Both the position numbers and the translations under genes were made by a program. Shown in pieces: positions 34,618 through 43,435 of a stretch of 64,000 nt of DNA. Within the stretch, counting starts at the first letter, position 1. The number at the start of each line of letters is the position of its first letter. The notes below the pieces were generated by a model. That model was given only the letters and a program-made list of their open reading frames with translations. It had not been told where the DNA came from and ran no database searches. Origin of the DNA: DTYU01 sp040756575 (GTDB lineage Bacteria > Bacillota > Desulfotomaculia > Desulfotomaculales > Ammonificaceae); the NCBI GenBank assembly GCA_040756575.1, contig JBFLYP010000008.1, positions 39,525-103,524 of the forward strand, given 5' to 3'.

Positions 34618-34714
34618 ATCGAACCTTGCACCTTCAATGCAGAATGCCGAATGTTGAACGTCGAACGGACTCCAAGTCCATCACCTCAAGCCTTAACGTC
34701 GAACGTAGAACGAG
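34618..34714 (+). repeat. GAACNNN heptad array with compensated hairpin
   Basis: Units GAACCTT, AATGCCG and GAACGTC lead to the hairpin GGACT-CCA-AGTCC (34667-34679). Compared with the common GGACC/GGTCC form, both arms changed together (C to T and G to A), keeping the pair. Read as protein, the array gives NVERRT-like repeats, which explains the spurious extension of the next frame. Confidence 0.75.
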
Positions 34715-34721
34715 GGTACCA

Positions 34722-37187
34722 ATGCCGAAACCCGCTACCGCGAAGAAAACCGGCATCAAACCGGTAAGCGCCGTACCCATACTGAACCTGGATCTCCGCC
34801 TTTTTTACGCGGCGGGGCTCTACTTTATTCTCTTTACCGCGCCCTTTATGCGGGGCCTCTTCTTCCAGCCGGAACTCCTGCTCTACCAGGTGATCGTCGG
34901 GGTTACCTTTCTCTTTTGTATAGGTGACCAGCTTTTGCGGCGCGATGAGACCCCGAGCCTCCCGCTTCTCTGGGCCGCAGGCGGGCTCCTGGCCGCATAT
35001 CTGTTTTCCCTTGCTTCCGCCGTGCACATCCGGCCGGCCATCGGCGAGGCCCTTAAAGTCCTGAGCTACCTGCTGGTCTTGTACGCCGCCTTCCGGTACG
35101 TCCGGAATACGCGGGAACTCCGGCGGCTGCTTTTAGCGGGCTACTTCAGCGCGCTGGGTGTGGCGGTCGTGGGAGTGCTGGCCGCCGCCGGTTTCTTAAA
35201 CTTCCCCGGCGCCTTCGATAACGGCGTAATCAATTCTACCCTCCAGTACAAAAACGCCCTCGCCGCCTTCCTCACAATGTTTACCATCACCGGAATCGCC
35301 TTTAGCCTCCGGACCCACACCATCGCCGCCCGGCTGGCCTTTGCTGCCGCGAACACCCTTATGGTTGTTATTATTGTCGGGAGCCAGTCGCGCGCCGGCT
35401 GGTTGCTTTTTCCGGCCGCGATCGCGGTCCTCGTGCTGGGCCTCCCGCCGGCCTACCGCTGGCGTGCGCTCTACCACGCCATTATCGTGGTGAGCGCCGG
35501 CCTCGCCGCCGCAAAGGGCTTTTACGCTGCTACCGGCAGTGAAGCCTCGCCGGCGGGGTTGCCTTACCTATCGGCGGGCCTCATTGGCGCAATAATCCTC
35601 CAGCTCGTTTATACCAAAATCGCCCGCCGCCTGAACGCGCCCACCGTGACGCCGGTCACTCGGCAGATCGCTGCAGCAGCAGGTGTTGCCTACCTCTGCA
35701 TGGTGATCGTGTTATATGCCGTTCTGGCGAGCGGCGCTTACCCGCTTACCGCCGCCGCCTTTATGTCGCCGGAGGTCGCTGCCAAAACCGCAACCATCTC
35801 AAACACCGACCCGAGTTTTCAGCAGCGGCTGCTTTACTACCGCGACGCCATAAAGATCGTCGGCGATTACCCATTTACAGGCGCCGGCGGGGGCGGCTGG
35901 AACGCTCTTTACCACCGGTACCAGGCCTTCCCGTACTGGAGCACCGAGGCCCACAGCTCCCTTTTTCAGACATGGGTCGAAGCGGGCACGCTCGGGTTTG
36001 CCGCCTTTCTCGGCACCGCCGCCGCCGCGGGCCTGGTTTTGCGCCGCCTCTGGCGCCGACTAAAGCGCGAAGATCCCTGGATATACGTATGGGCAGCGGC
36101 CGTCGCCGTTTTGACCCTCGGTACGCACAGCATTTTCGATTTCGACCTGTCCCTGCCGGCTCTGGGATTTACATTGTGGGCGCTGCTCGGGGCGCTGAGC
36201 GCCATTGAGTTTAGATCCCGGCGCCTCAGGGGGGAGCACCGGGAAGAGCGCCGGGAAGAGCGCCCTGAAAAAACCGCCCCGGACGATAAGACTGTCGCCG
36301 TTGAAAAATTAGGAGCTGGACCGGCACCGGCGCGCGGAAAACGGGTGCTGCCGCGCGCGGCCGCCGGTGCCGCCGGCCTGGTCCTGGCCGTCGCGCTCAT
36401 CTGGCCGTCGGCTGCCTTTTACCGCGCCGGGAAACTCGGGGCGCTGGGCGCGCAGGCGCTCCAACGCCAGGAACTCGACAAAGCCCTCGGCTGCCTGCTC
36501 GCAGCGCACCGGGCCGACCCGTTCACTGCGGCCTACGCCGGCGACATCGCCCAGATTTACGCCGTCCGGTCGATAGCGGCGGACGACGCCGCCGGGCACT
36601 TCCAGGCGGTGAAATGGGCGCGCCTGGCCGAGTCTCGCGAGCCGTATAACCTTTCACTGCTTACCGCGCTTGTAAACCTTTACCATTATATAAATGAGCC
36701 GCTCAAGGCAGCCGCGGCCGCCGAATCGCTGCTTGCGGCAAACCCCTTCCTGACCGCGAGTTACGAGGTGCTGGCCCGGATGAGTCTCGAAGCCGCGGTA
36801 CACCTTTACCGGCAGGGGAAGCCGGAAGAGGCCGCGGAATACTTAAGGAACGTAGCAGATTTGCCGGAGGCCGTCGCCTGCCGTGAAGCGGCCCTCGCCC
36901 ACAGGCGCTTCGGCGGACAGGCGCCGCGCGTCACACCTTTTCTCAACCTGCTTGTCGGACAGGCCCATGCTATCCGGGGCGATTATGCGGCAGCGCTAAA
37001 GACTTTTGAAGAAAGTGCGCGCGACCCGGACCTGCGGCTTCAGGCCGAAACGTGGCGGGCCGCCGTCCTCAACCTTTCCGGCCGGGCCGGGGAAAGCGCG
37101 GCGATCATCGCGGAACTCAGAGCACGGGACCCGTCGGTCGTCAACCGGTATTCCGAAATCCGGGAGTTGCTGCGCCTCCGGTCTTAA
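34722..37187 (+). CDS. Second O-antigen ligase/polymerase-like protein with TPR tail
   Basis: An 821-residue relative of the protein at 27349, with the same plan: many membrane helices in the first ~500 residues, a Wzy_C-type loop (LLYYRDAIKIVGDYPFTGAG, then AFPYWSTEAHSSLFQTWVEAG), a linker rich in Arg/Glu, one more helix near residue 555 and TPR-like repeats to the end. It probably polymerises or ligates the cps glycan. ATG 34722 has only a weak site (GAGGGT). GC content is visibly higher than in the flagellar region. Confidence 0.82.
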   Translation: MPKPATAKKTGIKPVSAVPILNLDLRLFYAAGLYFILFTAPFMRGLFFQPELLLYQVIVGVTFLFCIGDQLLRRDETPSLPLLWAAGGLLAAYLFSLASAVHIRPAIGEALKVLSYLLVLYAAFRYVRNTRELRRLLLAGYFSALGVAVVGVLAAAGFLNFPGAFDNGVINSTLQYKNALAAFLTMFTITGIAFSLRTHTIAARLAFAAANTLMVVIIVGSQSRAGWLLFPAAIAVLVLGLPPAYRWRALYHAIIVVSAGLAAAKGFYAATGSEASPAGLPYLSAGLIGAIILQLVYTKIARRLNAPTVTPVTRQIAAAAGVAYLCMVIVLYAVLASGAYPLTAAAFMSPEVAAKTATISNTDPSFQQRLLYYRDAIKIVGDYPFTGAGGGGWNALYHRYQAFPYWSTEAHSSLFQTWVEAGTLGFAAFLGTAAAAGLVLRRLWRRLKREDPWIYVWAAAVAVLTLGTHSIFDFDLSLPALGFTLWALLGALSAIEFRSRRLRGEHREERREERPEKTAPDDKTVAVEKLGAGPAPARGKRVLPRAAAGAAGLVLAVALIWPSAAFYRAGKLGALGAQALQRQELDKALGCLLAAHRADPFTAAYAGDIAQIYAVRSIAADDAAGHFQAVKWARLAESREPYNLSLLTALVNLYHYINEPLKAAAAAESLLAANPFLTASYEVLARMSLEAAVHLYRQGKPEEAAEYLRNVADLPEAVACREAALAHRRFGGQAPRVTPFLNLLVGQAHAIRGDYAAALKTFEESARDPDLRLQAETWRAAVLNLSGRAGESAAIIAELRARDPSVVNRYSEIRELLRLRS

Positions 37188-37262
37188 CGTTTGAGACGTT
37201 TTAACGTTTAAACATTAAGCGTCGGTGCGGATAAAAACTTTAACGTCTTGCTGTAATATTCT

Positions 37263-37327
37263 CACGCAGAACGGACCCCAAAGGTCCATCAGCCTAAGCC
37301 TTAACGCAGAACGCCGAACGCAGAACG
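37263..37327 (+). repeat. GAACNNN heptad array with hairpin, before wzz
   Basis: Hairpin GGACC-CCAAA-GGTCC at 37273-37287, trailer ATCAGCCTAAGCC, then AACGCAG, AACGCCG and AACGCAG units ending at the GGAGG of the next gene. Confidence 0.75.
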
Positions 37328-37338
37328 GAGGTATTTTC

Positions 37339-38673
37339 TTGGAGCAAAAACCCGCACCCCTTGTGGAGGAAGAGGTTATCGACCTCCGCCGGTACCTGAA
37401 AATCTTTCAAAAGTGGTCCCGCGTAATAATCTGCGGTACTATTCTGTGTATTCTGACTGCCGGCGTCCTGAGCTGGTTTGTGCTCCCGCCGGTTTACGAG
37501 GCTTCCGCCCTCTTGCTTGTCACCCAGCCGGCCGAAAAGGAGCGCGTCGTCACCCAGCAGGAGGGCGTAGAGGAGGTGGTGCGCCCGCTCACGCGCCTGC
37601 CGGAGATGACGATGAACACCTATGTCGGTCAACTCAAAGCGCACGCGCTGCTCGAACGGGTAATCAAAAAGCTGAAGCTTGACCCGGTTCTCTACACACC
37701 CGCATCCCTCGCCGGGATGATCAAGGCCGCCGCGATCAAGGAATCGAACCTTATCGAAGTGAAAGTGCAGAACACGGACCCGGTACTGGCCGCCGCCATC
37801 ACCAACACCCTCTGCGGGGAGTTCCTACAGCTCATCTCCGAAAAGAATCAGGAGCAGATGACGCGCTCGGTCGAATTCCTCGGTAAGCAGCGGGACGAAT
37901 GTGACGCCAAGCTCACGCGGGCGCTCGCGGAGCTCAACCGGATAGAGACCCAGCCGCCCAACCTCGCCGTACTCGAACAGGAGTTCAAGCAAAAATCGGA
38001 GCTTTTAGCCGCTTACCAGGCGGAACTCAGCGCCTCGCGCGTAGAAGCGGATCAACTCACCGCTGCGGAGAAAAGCCTCAGCCGTCAATTAGCAGCGACG
38101 CCCCGAACCGTCACCACGCAGACTTACACCGCCGGGGAGTACGCCGGCAGCGAACAGGTGAACCCGGTCTACGTGGACCTCGCGCAGCGGCTTAACGAAA
38201 AGAAAACGGCCTTGGCCGAAAAAGAGGCGCGCATCGCCGCCCTTACCTCGCTTACCGCCGGGCTTTCCGGCGACCTCCAGCGGCTGCAGGTGCAGCTTTC
38301 CGCCAAGCGAAACCGGCTCGAGCGGCTCCAGGCAGAAGTGAAGCGACTCCAGGAAACCAGCACCAAGCTTGCCGAGAAGCACACCGAGACGCAGATTGCC
38401 AGGTCTCTTGACCTCGGCGCCACCACCGTCGTGGTGGTGTCCCCGGCGGAGACACCGGAAGCGCCGGTGAAGCCGAAAAAGCTGCTGAATATCGCTGTTG
38501 CGTTCGTTATGGGGCTGATGGCTTTCACCACGCTCGCGCTTCTCCTGGAGCACCTCGACTATACCGTCAAAACCCCGGACGACGTTGCCCAGCACCTCGG
38601 CCTCACCGTGATGGGGATCATTCCTCTCGCCGACCGGCGCGTCCGCTCCCAGGCCCCTTATACCGAACCTTGA
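37339..38673 (+). CDS. Polysaccharide chain-length/co-polymerase protein (Wzz/CpsC family)
   Basis: Membrane protein of 444 residues that sets chain length and activates the CpsD kinase. It has an acidic N-terminus (EEEVIDLRRYLKIFQKW), a first membrane helix at about 28-49, a long extracellular coiled-coil region (residues ~165-360) and a second helix near 405-424 (IAVAFVMGLMAFTTLALLLE). The order wzz then kinase is the Gram-positive arrangement. TTG 37339 follows ACGGAGGTATT. Longer frames begin in repeat sequence. Confidence 0.88.
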   Translation: MEQKPAPLVEEEVIDLRRYLKIFQKWSRVIICGTILCILTAGVLSWFVLPPVYEASALLLVTQPAEKERVVTQQEGVEEVVRPLTRLPEMTMNTYVGQLKAHALLERVIKKLKLDPVLYTPASLAGMIKAAAIKESNLIEVKVQNTDPVLAAAITNTLCGEFLQLISEKNQEQMTRSVEFLGKQRDECDAKLTRALAELNRIETQPPNLAVLEQEFKQKSELLAAYQAELSASRVEADQLTAAEKSLSRQLAATPRTVTTQTYTAGEYAGSEQVNPVYVDLAQRLNEKKTALAEKEARIAALTSLTAGLSGDLQRLQVQLSAKRNRLERLQAEVKRLQETSTKLAEKHTETQIARSLDLGATTVVVVSPAETPEAPVKPKKLLNIAVAFVMGLMAFTTLALLLEHLDYTVKTPDDVAQHLGLTVMGIIPLADRRVRSQAPYTEP

Positions 38674-38757
38674 CCAACTGAACCTTGAACTGACGCTAAA
38701 AAGTCAGTCAACCTGAGCTTTAAGCCGAACGCCGAACGTAGAACGCCGAACGTAAAA
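38672..38757 (+). repeat. GAACNNN heptad array with fully compensated hairpin
   Basis: The hairpin reads CTGAC-GCTAAAAA-GTCAG (38690-38707): the arms differ from the common form but still pair perfectly. The trailer TCAACCTGAGC and AACGCCG/AACGTAG units follow, up to the AAAGGAG of the next gene. Confidence 0.75.
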
Positions 38758-38769
38758 GGAGCGACCCCA

Positions 38770-39483
38770 ATGAAAGATAAACAACAAACGTTTGAAATCG
38801 AACTTGCCACCTACAAGCACCCGCGGTCTATTCTCGCCGAGGCTTTCCGGACGCTGCGGACCAACCTGAGCTTTGCTGCGGTAAAGAGCCCGTTCCGCTC
38901 GGTGCTGGTCACCAGCGCCCTTGCAGGCGAGGGCAAGACCACCGTTGCGGCAAACCTGAGCATCGTCCTTGCACAGGCCGGGCACAGGGTGCTCCTGCTG
39001 GACTGCGACCTCCGGCTGCCGGCGCAGCACTGGGTTTTCGGCCTCGATAACCGACAGGGCCTTACTAACGTCCTGGTTAAGCAACTCGATCCGGTTACCG
39101 TCGCCCAGCCCGGACCGGTGCCGGGCCTGAGTATCCTGACAAGCGGTCCCGTCCCGCCCAATCCCGCCGACCTCCTTGGGTCCGAACAGATGCGTTCCCT
39201 CTGGCCCCGGCTTTATGAGAATTTCGACCACCTGGTCGTCGACTCCCCGCCGGTGCTGAGCGTCACCGACGCGGTGCTCCTGGCCTCCCAGGTGGACGGC
39301 GTGCTCCTGGTCGCCCGGACGGCCCGCACCCGCATCGAAAACCTGCAGGAGGCGAAGGCGCAGCTCGCACGCGCGGGTACCAGCATTCTCGGCGTGGTCC
39401 TCAACCGGGCGCCGCTCCCAAGGGGCAGTCAGGGGTACTATTACGGCGCCTATCGTTACCAGACCGAAGAACTGTACCTGTAA
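38770..39483 (+). CDS. cpsD: Capsular tyrosine-protein kinase CpsD
   Basis: Bacterial tyrosine (BY) kinase of 237 residues. It has Walker A SALAGEGKTTVAANLS near residue 46, Walker A' LLLDCDLRLP near 77, Walker B LVVDSPPVLSVTDA and a C-terminal tyrosine cluster (GYYYGAYRYQTEELYL) that is phosphorylated. It works with the Wzz-type protein upstream and is dephosphorylated by CpsB. ATG 38770 follows AAAGGAG. Confidence 0.94.
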   Translation: MKDKQQTFEIELATYKHPRSILAEAFRTLRTNLSFAAVKSPFRSVLVTSALAGEGKTTVAANLSIVLAQAGHRVLLLDCDLRLPAQHWVFGLDNRQGLTNVLVKQLDPVTVAQPGPVPGLSILTSGPVPPNPADLLGSEQMRSLWPRLYENFDHLVVDSPPVLSVTDAVLLASQVDGVLLVARTARTRIENLQEAKAQLARAGTSILGVVLNRAPLPRGSQGYYYGAYRYQTEELYL

Positions 39484-39529
39484 TCGTTCAACGTTACCCC
39501 GTTCAACGTTTTTGCTTATACCTGGCCTA

Positions 39530-39626
39530 CCTTAAACGCCGAACACAGAAAGCCGAACGGACCCAAAAGCCCGTCATTTTAAACGTCGAAAGCGGAACTT
39601 CAGGCGCAGAATACGCAATATTAATG
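39530..39626 (+). repeat. GAACNNN heptad array with hairpin
   Basis: AACGCCGAACACAG units, then the hairpin CGGAC-CCAAAA-GCCCG (39558-39573, one mismatch), then decaying units (AACGTCGAAAG, GCGCAGAATACGC). Confidence 0.65.
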
Positions 39627-39863
39627 CACAATTAGCGAAAGATGACCTCAACGGGGGAGGAAAACAATCAAAGCCGGTGTATATTTTTATCAGCGAATGT
39701 AATGGGAACGTGTACCATAGCCAAAAATATCATAGCAAGATAACATTTGCGTTAGCCAACAAGACCGGTGACTAATAAAACCGCATGGTGCAGTAATTTG
39801 TCGAATTTGTGCCGGACCTTGCGTCTATCATACACGCCGTGACGCTTGCATGTTTTCGGGCCG

Positions 39864-39916
39864 AACGCCGAACGTAGAACGCCGAACGCCGAACGCCGAA
39901 CGCAGAACGCCCAACG
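39864..39916 (+). repeat. GAACNNN heptad array, pure GAACGCC/GAACGTA form
   Basis: Seven units of GAACGCC, GAACGTA or GAACGCA in strict register, no hairpin, ending at the CGGAGGTG of the sugar transferase gene. Confidence 0.75.
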
Positions 39917-39942
39917 TGTTTCGGAGGTGAACCCTTAAGCTG

Positions 39943-41496
39943 ATGCCCCCGGTCATCCAGAAAAGCGATTTCTCCGCCCCAGTGGGCGGGGTAGAACTCA
40001 ATCTCGCGGAGAAAAGCACCGGCACGTCTGCCGCGCCCGCCGTTCCGTTTCCTTATTACCTGCAGCGTGCGGGTGAGGCCTTGTGCCTCGGTGTTCTGGA
40101 CCTGCTGGCGCTCGGCCTCAGCTTCACCGTTGCGTCGGCGGTGCGGCTCGAAATCCTGCCGCGTTTGTGGCCGGGGCTCAGCGCAGGCCTCCCGGAGGGC
40201 TTCTCCGCTCATTACTGGTGGCTGGCGGCCGTTGTAACCGGGATGCTGGCTTACGAAGGGCTTTATACCCGCCGGCTCTCCTTCTGGCGGGAGTGCGGCG
40301 CCGTCTGCAAGGCGCTGACCCTCGGAATTCTCTTAATCCTCGCCATAGTCTCGTTGGGAAAACTCGGCGGTGAAATATCCCGGGCAACCCTGATGCTTGC
40401 TTATACGGCCGCTGTGTTTTTAGTACCTTCCGTCCGCCGGCTGGGCAAGGCCGCGCTCTTCCGCTTCAACCCGTGGCGGCGCAGGGTGCTCATCCTCGGC
40501 GCGGGGAAGACCGGGCGGGTGATGGCCGAAGCTCTGCTTAACGACCGCTACCGCGGCTACACAGTCTGTGGTTTCCTCGACGACGACCTTGTCAAACAGC
40601 GCACAGGCGTGTCGGTGAACGGGACAACCCTCCCTGTCCTGGGCGGCTTCCGGGAGAGCGACCGGGTGATGGCCTTGACGAGGGCGTACGACCTCATCGT
40701 GGCCGCGCCGGGGATGCCGGCCCAGGAACTTGTCGGCCTGGTGAACAGGCTGCACCGCCGGGCACCCTCGGTCATGGTGGTTCCCGACCTCTTCGGGATG
40801 CCGGTGGTCGGTGCCGAGGCCGACTACCTCTTCCAGGAAAGGGCGCTTGTCTTCCGGGTCCGCAACAACCTGGCCAGCCCCTTGAACCGCTTCGTCAAGC
40901 GCACCTTTGACCTGGCTGCCGGTGGCGTTATCCTTGTGTTTATCGCCCCGCTGCTGGCTGCGCTCTCTGCGGCCGTGAAGCTTGATTCGCCGGGGCCGGT
41001 TTTCTTTCGGCACCGGCGGATCGGGCGCGGCGGTAAGCCCTTTTACTGTCTGAAGTTCCGCACGATGCACCTCAACAACGAAGCAATCCTCCGCGACTAC
41101 TTGGCACAAAACCCGGCTGCCGCTGAGGAATGGCGCCTTTATTACAAATTGAAAGGCTACGACCCCCGGGTGACCCGTGTGGGGCGGCTGCTGCGCCGGT
41201 TCAGCCTGGACGAGCTGCCGCAGCTTTTCAACGTCCTGAAAGGCGAGATGAGCCTGGCCGGCCCGCGCCCTTACCTCCCGCGGGAACGCGGCGACATCGG
41301 CTACTTAGCCGACAGCATCTTCATCGCCCGGCCCGGAATGACCGGACTCTGGCAGGTGAGCGGCCGCAACGAACTTACCTTCGAGGACCGCGTCCGGCTC
41401 GAAGCCTGGTATGTCCACAACTGGTCGCTGTGGCTCGACATCACTTTGCTGCTGCGGACATTCAGCGCGGTATTTGCAAGGCGGGGGGCTTATTAG
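39943..41496 (+). CDS. Undecaprenyl-phosphate sugar-phosphate transferase (WbaP type)
   Basis: Starts glycan synthesis by moving a sugar-1-phosphate onto undecaprenyl phosphate. The 517 residues show four N-terminal membrane helices, a nucleotide-binding-like middle (RRRVLILGAGKTGRVMAEAL near residue 180) and the C-terminal catalytic domain: KRTFDLAAGG, DSPGPVFFRHRRIGRGG, FRTMHLN, RFSLDELPQLFNVLKGEMSL and RPGMTGLWQVSGR. Length fits the large WbaP form. ATG 39943 is 15 bases after GGAGGTG, somewhat far. Confidence 0.93.
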   Translation: MPPVIQKSDFSAPVGGVELNLAEKSTGTSAAPAVPFPYYLQRAGEALCLGVLDLLALGLSFTVASAVRLEILPRLWPGLSAGLPEGFSAHYWWLAAVVTGMLAYEGLYTRRLSFWRECGAVCKALTLGILLILAIVSLGKLGGEISRATLMLAYTAAVFLVPSVRRLGKAALFRFNPWRRRVLILGAGKTGRVMAEALLNDRYRGYTVCGFLDDDLVKQRTGVSVNGTTLPVLGGFRESDRVMALTRAYDLIVAAPGMPAQELVGLVNRLHRRAPSVMVVPDLFGMPVVGAEADYLFQERALVFRVRNNLASPLNRFVKRTFDLAAGGVILVFIAPLLAALSAAVKLDSPGPVFFRHRRIGRGGKPFYCLKFRTMHLNNEAILRDYLAQNPAAAEEWRLYYKLKGYDPRVTRVGRLLRRFSLDELPQLFNVLKGEMSLAGPRPYLPRERGDIGYLADSIFIARPGMTGLWQVSGRNELTFEDRVRLEAWYVHNWSLWLDITLLLRTFSAVFARRGAY

Positions 41497-41513
41497 AGTC
41501 CCGGCGGAATGTG

Positions 41514-41526
41514 AGTAAGGCTTACT
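41514..41526 (+). promoter_or_regulatory. Palindrome at the -35 position of the second MNT/HEPN operon
   Basis: AGTAAG-G-CTTACT is centred 22 bases before the TATACT box, just where RNA polymerase would bind. An operator for autoregulation is plausible. Confidence 0.4.
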
Positions 41527-41535
41527 TACAAACTG

Positions 41536-41544
41536 TGGTATACT
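41536..41544 (+). promoter_or_regulatory. Extended -10 promoter of the second MNT/HEPN operon
   Basis: TGGTATACT has an extended TG element and a good -10 box. Transcription would begin near 41551, 80 bases before the MNT start, with a small GAACNNN array in the leader. Confidence 0.55.
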
Positions 41545-41578
41545 GTAGATGAGCAGACGCGGCCGATTTGTTTTCCGC

Positions 41579-41617
41579 TGAACCTTGAATGCAAAACGTC
41601 GAACTTCGAACTATAAA
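41579..41617 (+). repeat. Short GAACNNN heptad array
   Basis: Units GAACCTT, GAATGCA, AAACGTC, GAACTTC and GAACTAT without hairpin, in the leader of the MNT gene. It mixes the GAACGTC and GAACTAT subfamilies. Confidence 0.65.
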
Positions 41618-41631
41618 CGAGGAGAATAAAG

Positions 41632-41988
41632 GTGGACCGGGAAAAACTTCCGGAAAAACGGGCGGCCTACACGAAGCTGCTCCGAGAGTCTCTGGAGCGG
41701 GCCGTCGCAGTACTTTCCTCATTAAAGGAAGTTGAGCGCGTCAGTCTCGTCGGTTCATATGCCTGCGGTCGGGCCGACCTGCTAACCGATCTCGACCTTT
41801 TGGTTGTGATGCGTACGAAGCGCCCGTTTCTTGAGCGGTTACGGGAGCTTTACAGTCTGCTGGCGCTCCCGGTAGACCTGGACCTTTTATGCTACACACC
41901 CGAGGAACTTGACGCCTTAAAAGACCGGCCCTTTTTCAAAAAGTTGCTTCAGAAAGAAGTGGTGCTCTATGAGAAGAAGCCCTCTTGA
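41632..41988 (+). CDS. MNT-type nucleotidyltransferase antitoxin (second pair)
   Basis: A 118-residue minimal nucleotidyltransferase with GSx10DxD visible as GSYACGRADLLTDLDLLV near residues 42-59. It pairs with the HEPN gene that overlaps its end by 20 bases. It is only distantly similar to the pair at 30525. GTG 41632 follows GAGGAGAA. Confidence 0.85.
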   Translation: MDREKLPEKRAAYTKLLRESLERAVAVLSSLKEVERVSLVGSYACGRADLLTDLDLLVVMRTKRPFLERLRELYSLLALPVDLDLLCYTPEELDALKDRPFFKKLLQKEVVLYEKKPS

Positions 41989-42373
41989 AGAAGGAAGACG
42001 CTGGCTCGAGCAGGCCGGGGAAGACCTCCGCTGGGCCAAAGACCTGGCCGAGCGGGGCGGATACCACCTGGCCTGCTTTCTTGCCCAGCAGGTTAGCGAA
42101 AAGGCGGTCAAAGGTTTTCTTTACGCACAGGGTGAGGAGGTAGTGCTGGGCCACTCCATCGAACGGCTCTGTCACGCCGCCGCCCGCTGGGAACCGGAAT
42201 TTGCCGTGAAGGTGAAGCGCTGGTCCATCCTGGACGGCTATTACGTACCGACGCGTTACCCAAACGGCCTTCCAGATAGTATTCCTGCCCGCGTCTACAC
42301 CCGTGATGCGGCCCGCGAAGCAGTGCGCTTAGCAGAAGAAGTTGTGGACTTTGTACGCCAGAAGCTCACATAG
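41969..42373 (+). CDS. HEPN-domain protein (second pair)
   Basis: A 134-residue helical HEPN protein of the PF05168 type: WLEQAGEDLRWAKDLAERGG near residue 13, HLACFLAQQVSEKAVKGFL near 33 and RYPNGLPDSIPARVYT near 96. It has no clear Rx4HxY. In such pairs HEPN is the presumed toxin or a partner of the nucleotidyltransferase. ATG 41969 is within the end of the MNT gene. Confidence 0.82.
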   Translation: MRRSPLEEGRRWLEQAGEDLRWAKDLAERGGYHLACFLAQQVSEKAVKGFLYAQGEEVVLGHSIERLCHAAARWEPEFAVKVKRWSILDGYYVPTRYPNGLPDSIPARVYTRDAAREAVRLAEEVVDFVRQKLT

Positions 42374-42375
42374 CC

Positions 42376-42535
42376 CAAACTTCGAACTAACAAACTTCGA
42401 ACTATCTTCTTATCGGTAGCACGCCGATCTTTCACAACTTGATACTGTTAACCGGCGCCTCCGCGAAATGGGCTACTTTTAGAACTTCGAACTGTTTAAC
42501 CTCGAACTATCTAACTTCGAACTATCGAACTAATG
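42376..42535 (+). repeat. GAACTTC/GAACTAT heptad arrays
   Basis: Two blocks (42376-42408 and 42480-42535) of the CTTCGAACTATC subfamily with about 70 bases of other sequence between. No hairpin. Confidence 0.65.
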
Positions 42536-42550
42536 CTCAACCTCCCATAA

Positions 42551-42610
42551 GGTAAAGTATAATAAAAGAAAAAAACCGGCCCGTATCGAACGAAAAGTAA
42601 TAGATGGGGG
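42551..42610 (+). repeat. 60-base leader duplicate, copy 1
   Basis: GGTAAAGTATAATAAAAG through GAACGAAAAGTAATAGATGG closely matches 50016-50071, which leads the TumE-type operon. It contains TATAAT (42559-42564). Here it leads a broken ParE gene. Confidence 0.7.
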
Positions 42611-42812
42611 GTAAACAGGAACTTACAGAACATCTACGAGTATATCGCTGCAGATTCCGAGGTTTACGCCAGCCCGGTTTGTAAAAAGTATCGTAAAAAC
42701 AAGCGAAAAGCTCACGAGCTTCCCGCTAATAAGTCGAATAGTTCCTGAATTTGCAGCCTACGGCTTGATAGCGGAAACAAGACGATTATCACGGTTACGG
42801 TTAAGAAAAAAA
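42608..42812 (+). pseudogene. Broken ParE/RelE-type toxin gene
   Basis: One frame codes NLQNIYEYIAADSEVYASP; the next frame continues FVKSIVKTSEKLTSFPLISR with IVPEFAAYGL after it. Joined, they give the typical ParE toxin order (helical start, then a FP..GR-VPE-like segment). A one-base change near 42680 breaks the frame, and the C-terminal end is missing. The start is not preserved. Confidence 0.65.
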
Positions 42813-42837
42813 TTTTCTCCGAGAGGAGGAATGACTT

Positions 42838-43092
42838 GTGAAAATAGAGTACGATCCTGAAGTAGACGCCCTTTACATAGAGTTTCGCAGCGCGTCACCC
42901 GTCCATAGCGTAGACATTGAAGAAGGAGTCAGCGTAGACCTGGACGAGGAACATCATATCGTTGGGGTAGAGATTCTGGACGCATCCGAAAGGCTTCGGG
43001 AAAACTTAGCCCGGATCGAGCTAACCGGCCTGCCGCTCTGGGAATTGCCCCTCAGGCGGCGCTTGCCGGCCTCATCCCCCGGTGCAGAATAA
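42838..43092 (+). CDS. DUF2283-family small protein
   Basis: An 84-residue protein with the DUF2283 core MKIEYDPEVDALYIEF, then SVDIEEGVSVDLDEEHHIVG and VEILDASERL. These proteins often sit beside small toxin genes and are thought to be antitoxins. No intact toxin follows here; the neighbour is the ParE remnant. GTG 42838 follows GAGAGGAGGAATG. Confidence 0.82.
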   Translation: MKIEYDPEVDALYIEFRSASPVHSVDIEEGVSVDLDEEHHIVGVEILDASERLRENLARIELTGLPLWELPLRRRLPASSPGAE

Positions 43093-43115
43093 CCTGCGTA
43101 AGATGGGCTTTTGTT

Positions 43116-43186
43116 AACCCTGAACGCCGAACCTTGAACCCTGAACTTCGAACTTCGAACTATCTAACTTCGAACTAAGTTGCTGT
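43116..43186 (+). repeat. GAACNNN heptad array
   Basis: GAACGCC, GAACCTT, GAACCCT, then GAACTTC and GAACTAT units, without hairpin. Confidence 0.7.
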
Positions 43187-43210
43187 TATTAAGAATGAGG
43201 TGAGACTTAC

Positions 43211-43435
43211 GTGGTAGACACAGCATCTTCTTCTCGCTTCCAAGAGGTCATCGAAATGGTCGAGACGTTACCGCCGGATGATCAGAAGCTATTGATCGAA
43301 ATCATCCGGCAGCGCTTGATCCAGCACCGGCGCGCTGAAATAGCGGCGGAGGTCCAAGAAGCTCGTCATGCGTACCAGCGGGGCGAAGTCCGCCGGGGCA
43401 CGGTAGGTGACCTCATGGAGGAACTGGCAGAGTGA
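43211..43435 (+). CDS. Putative antitoxin of a RelE/YafQ-like pair
   Basis: A 74-residue charged helical protein (FQEVIEMVETLPPDDQKLLI at the start, then a basic/acidic tail). I do not recognise a DNA-binding domain. Its size, its place and the GTGA overlap with the next gene mark it as the antitoxin partner. GTG 43211 follows GAGGTGA. Confidence 0.7.
   Translation: MVDTASSSRFQEVIEMVETLPPDDQKLLIEIIRQRLIQHRRAEIAAEVQEARHAYQRGEVRRGTVGDLMEELAE

Larger units (their letters stand above)
39484..39942. other. Gap between cpsD and the sugar transferase gene
   Basis: Holds two GAACNNN arrays (39530-39626 and 39864-39916) and, between them, about 230 bases of lower GC with no gene and no convincing promoter. 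A TATCAT at 39826-39831 lacks a well-placed -35 box. Confidence 0.5.
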
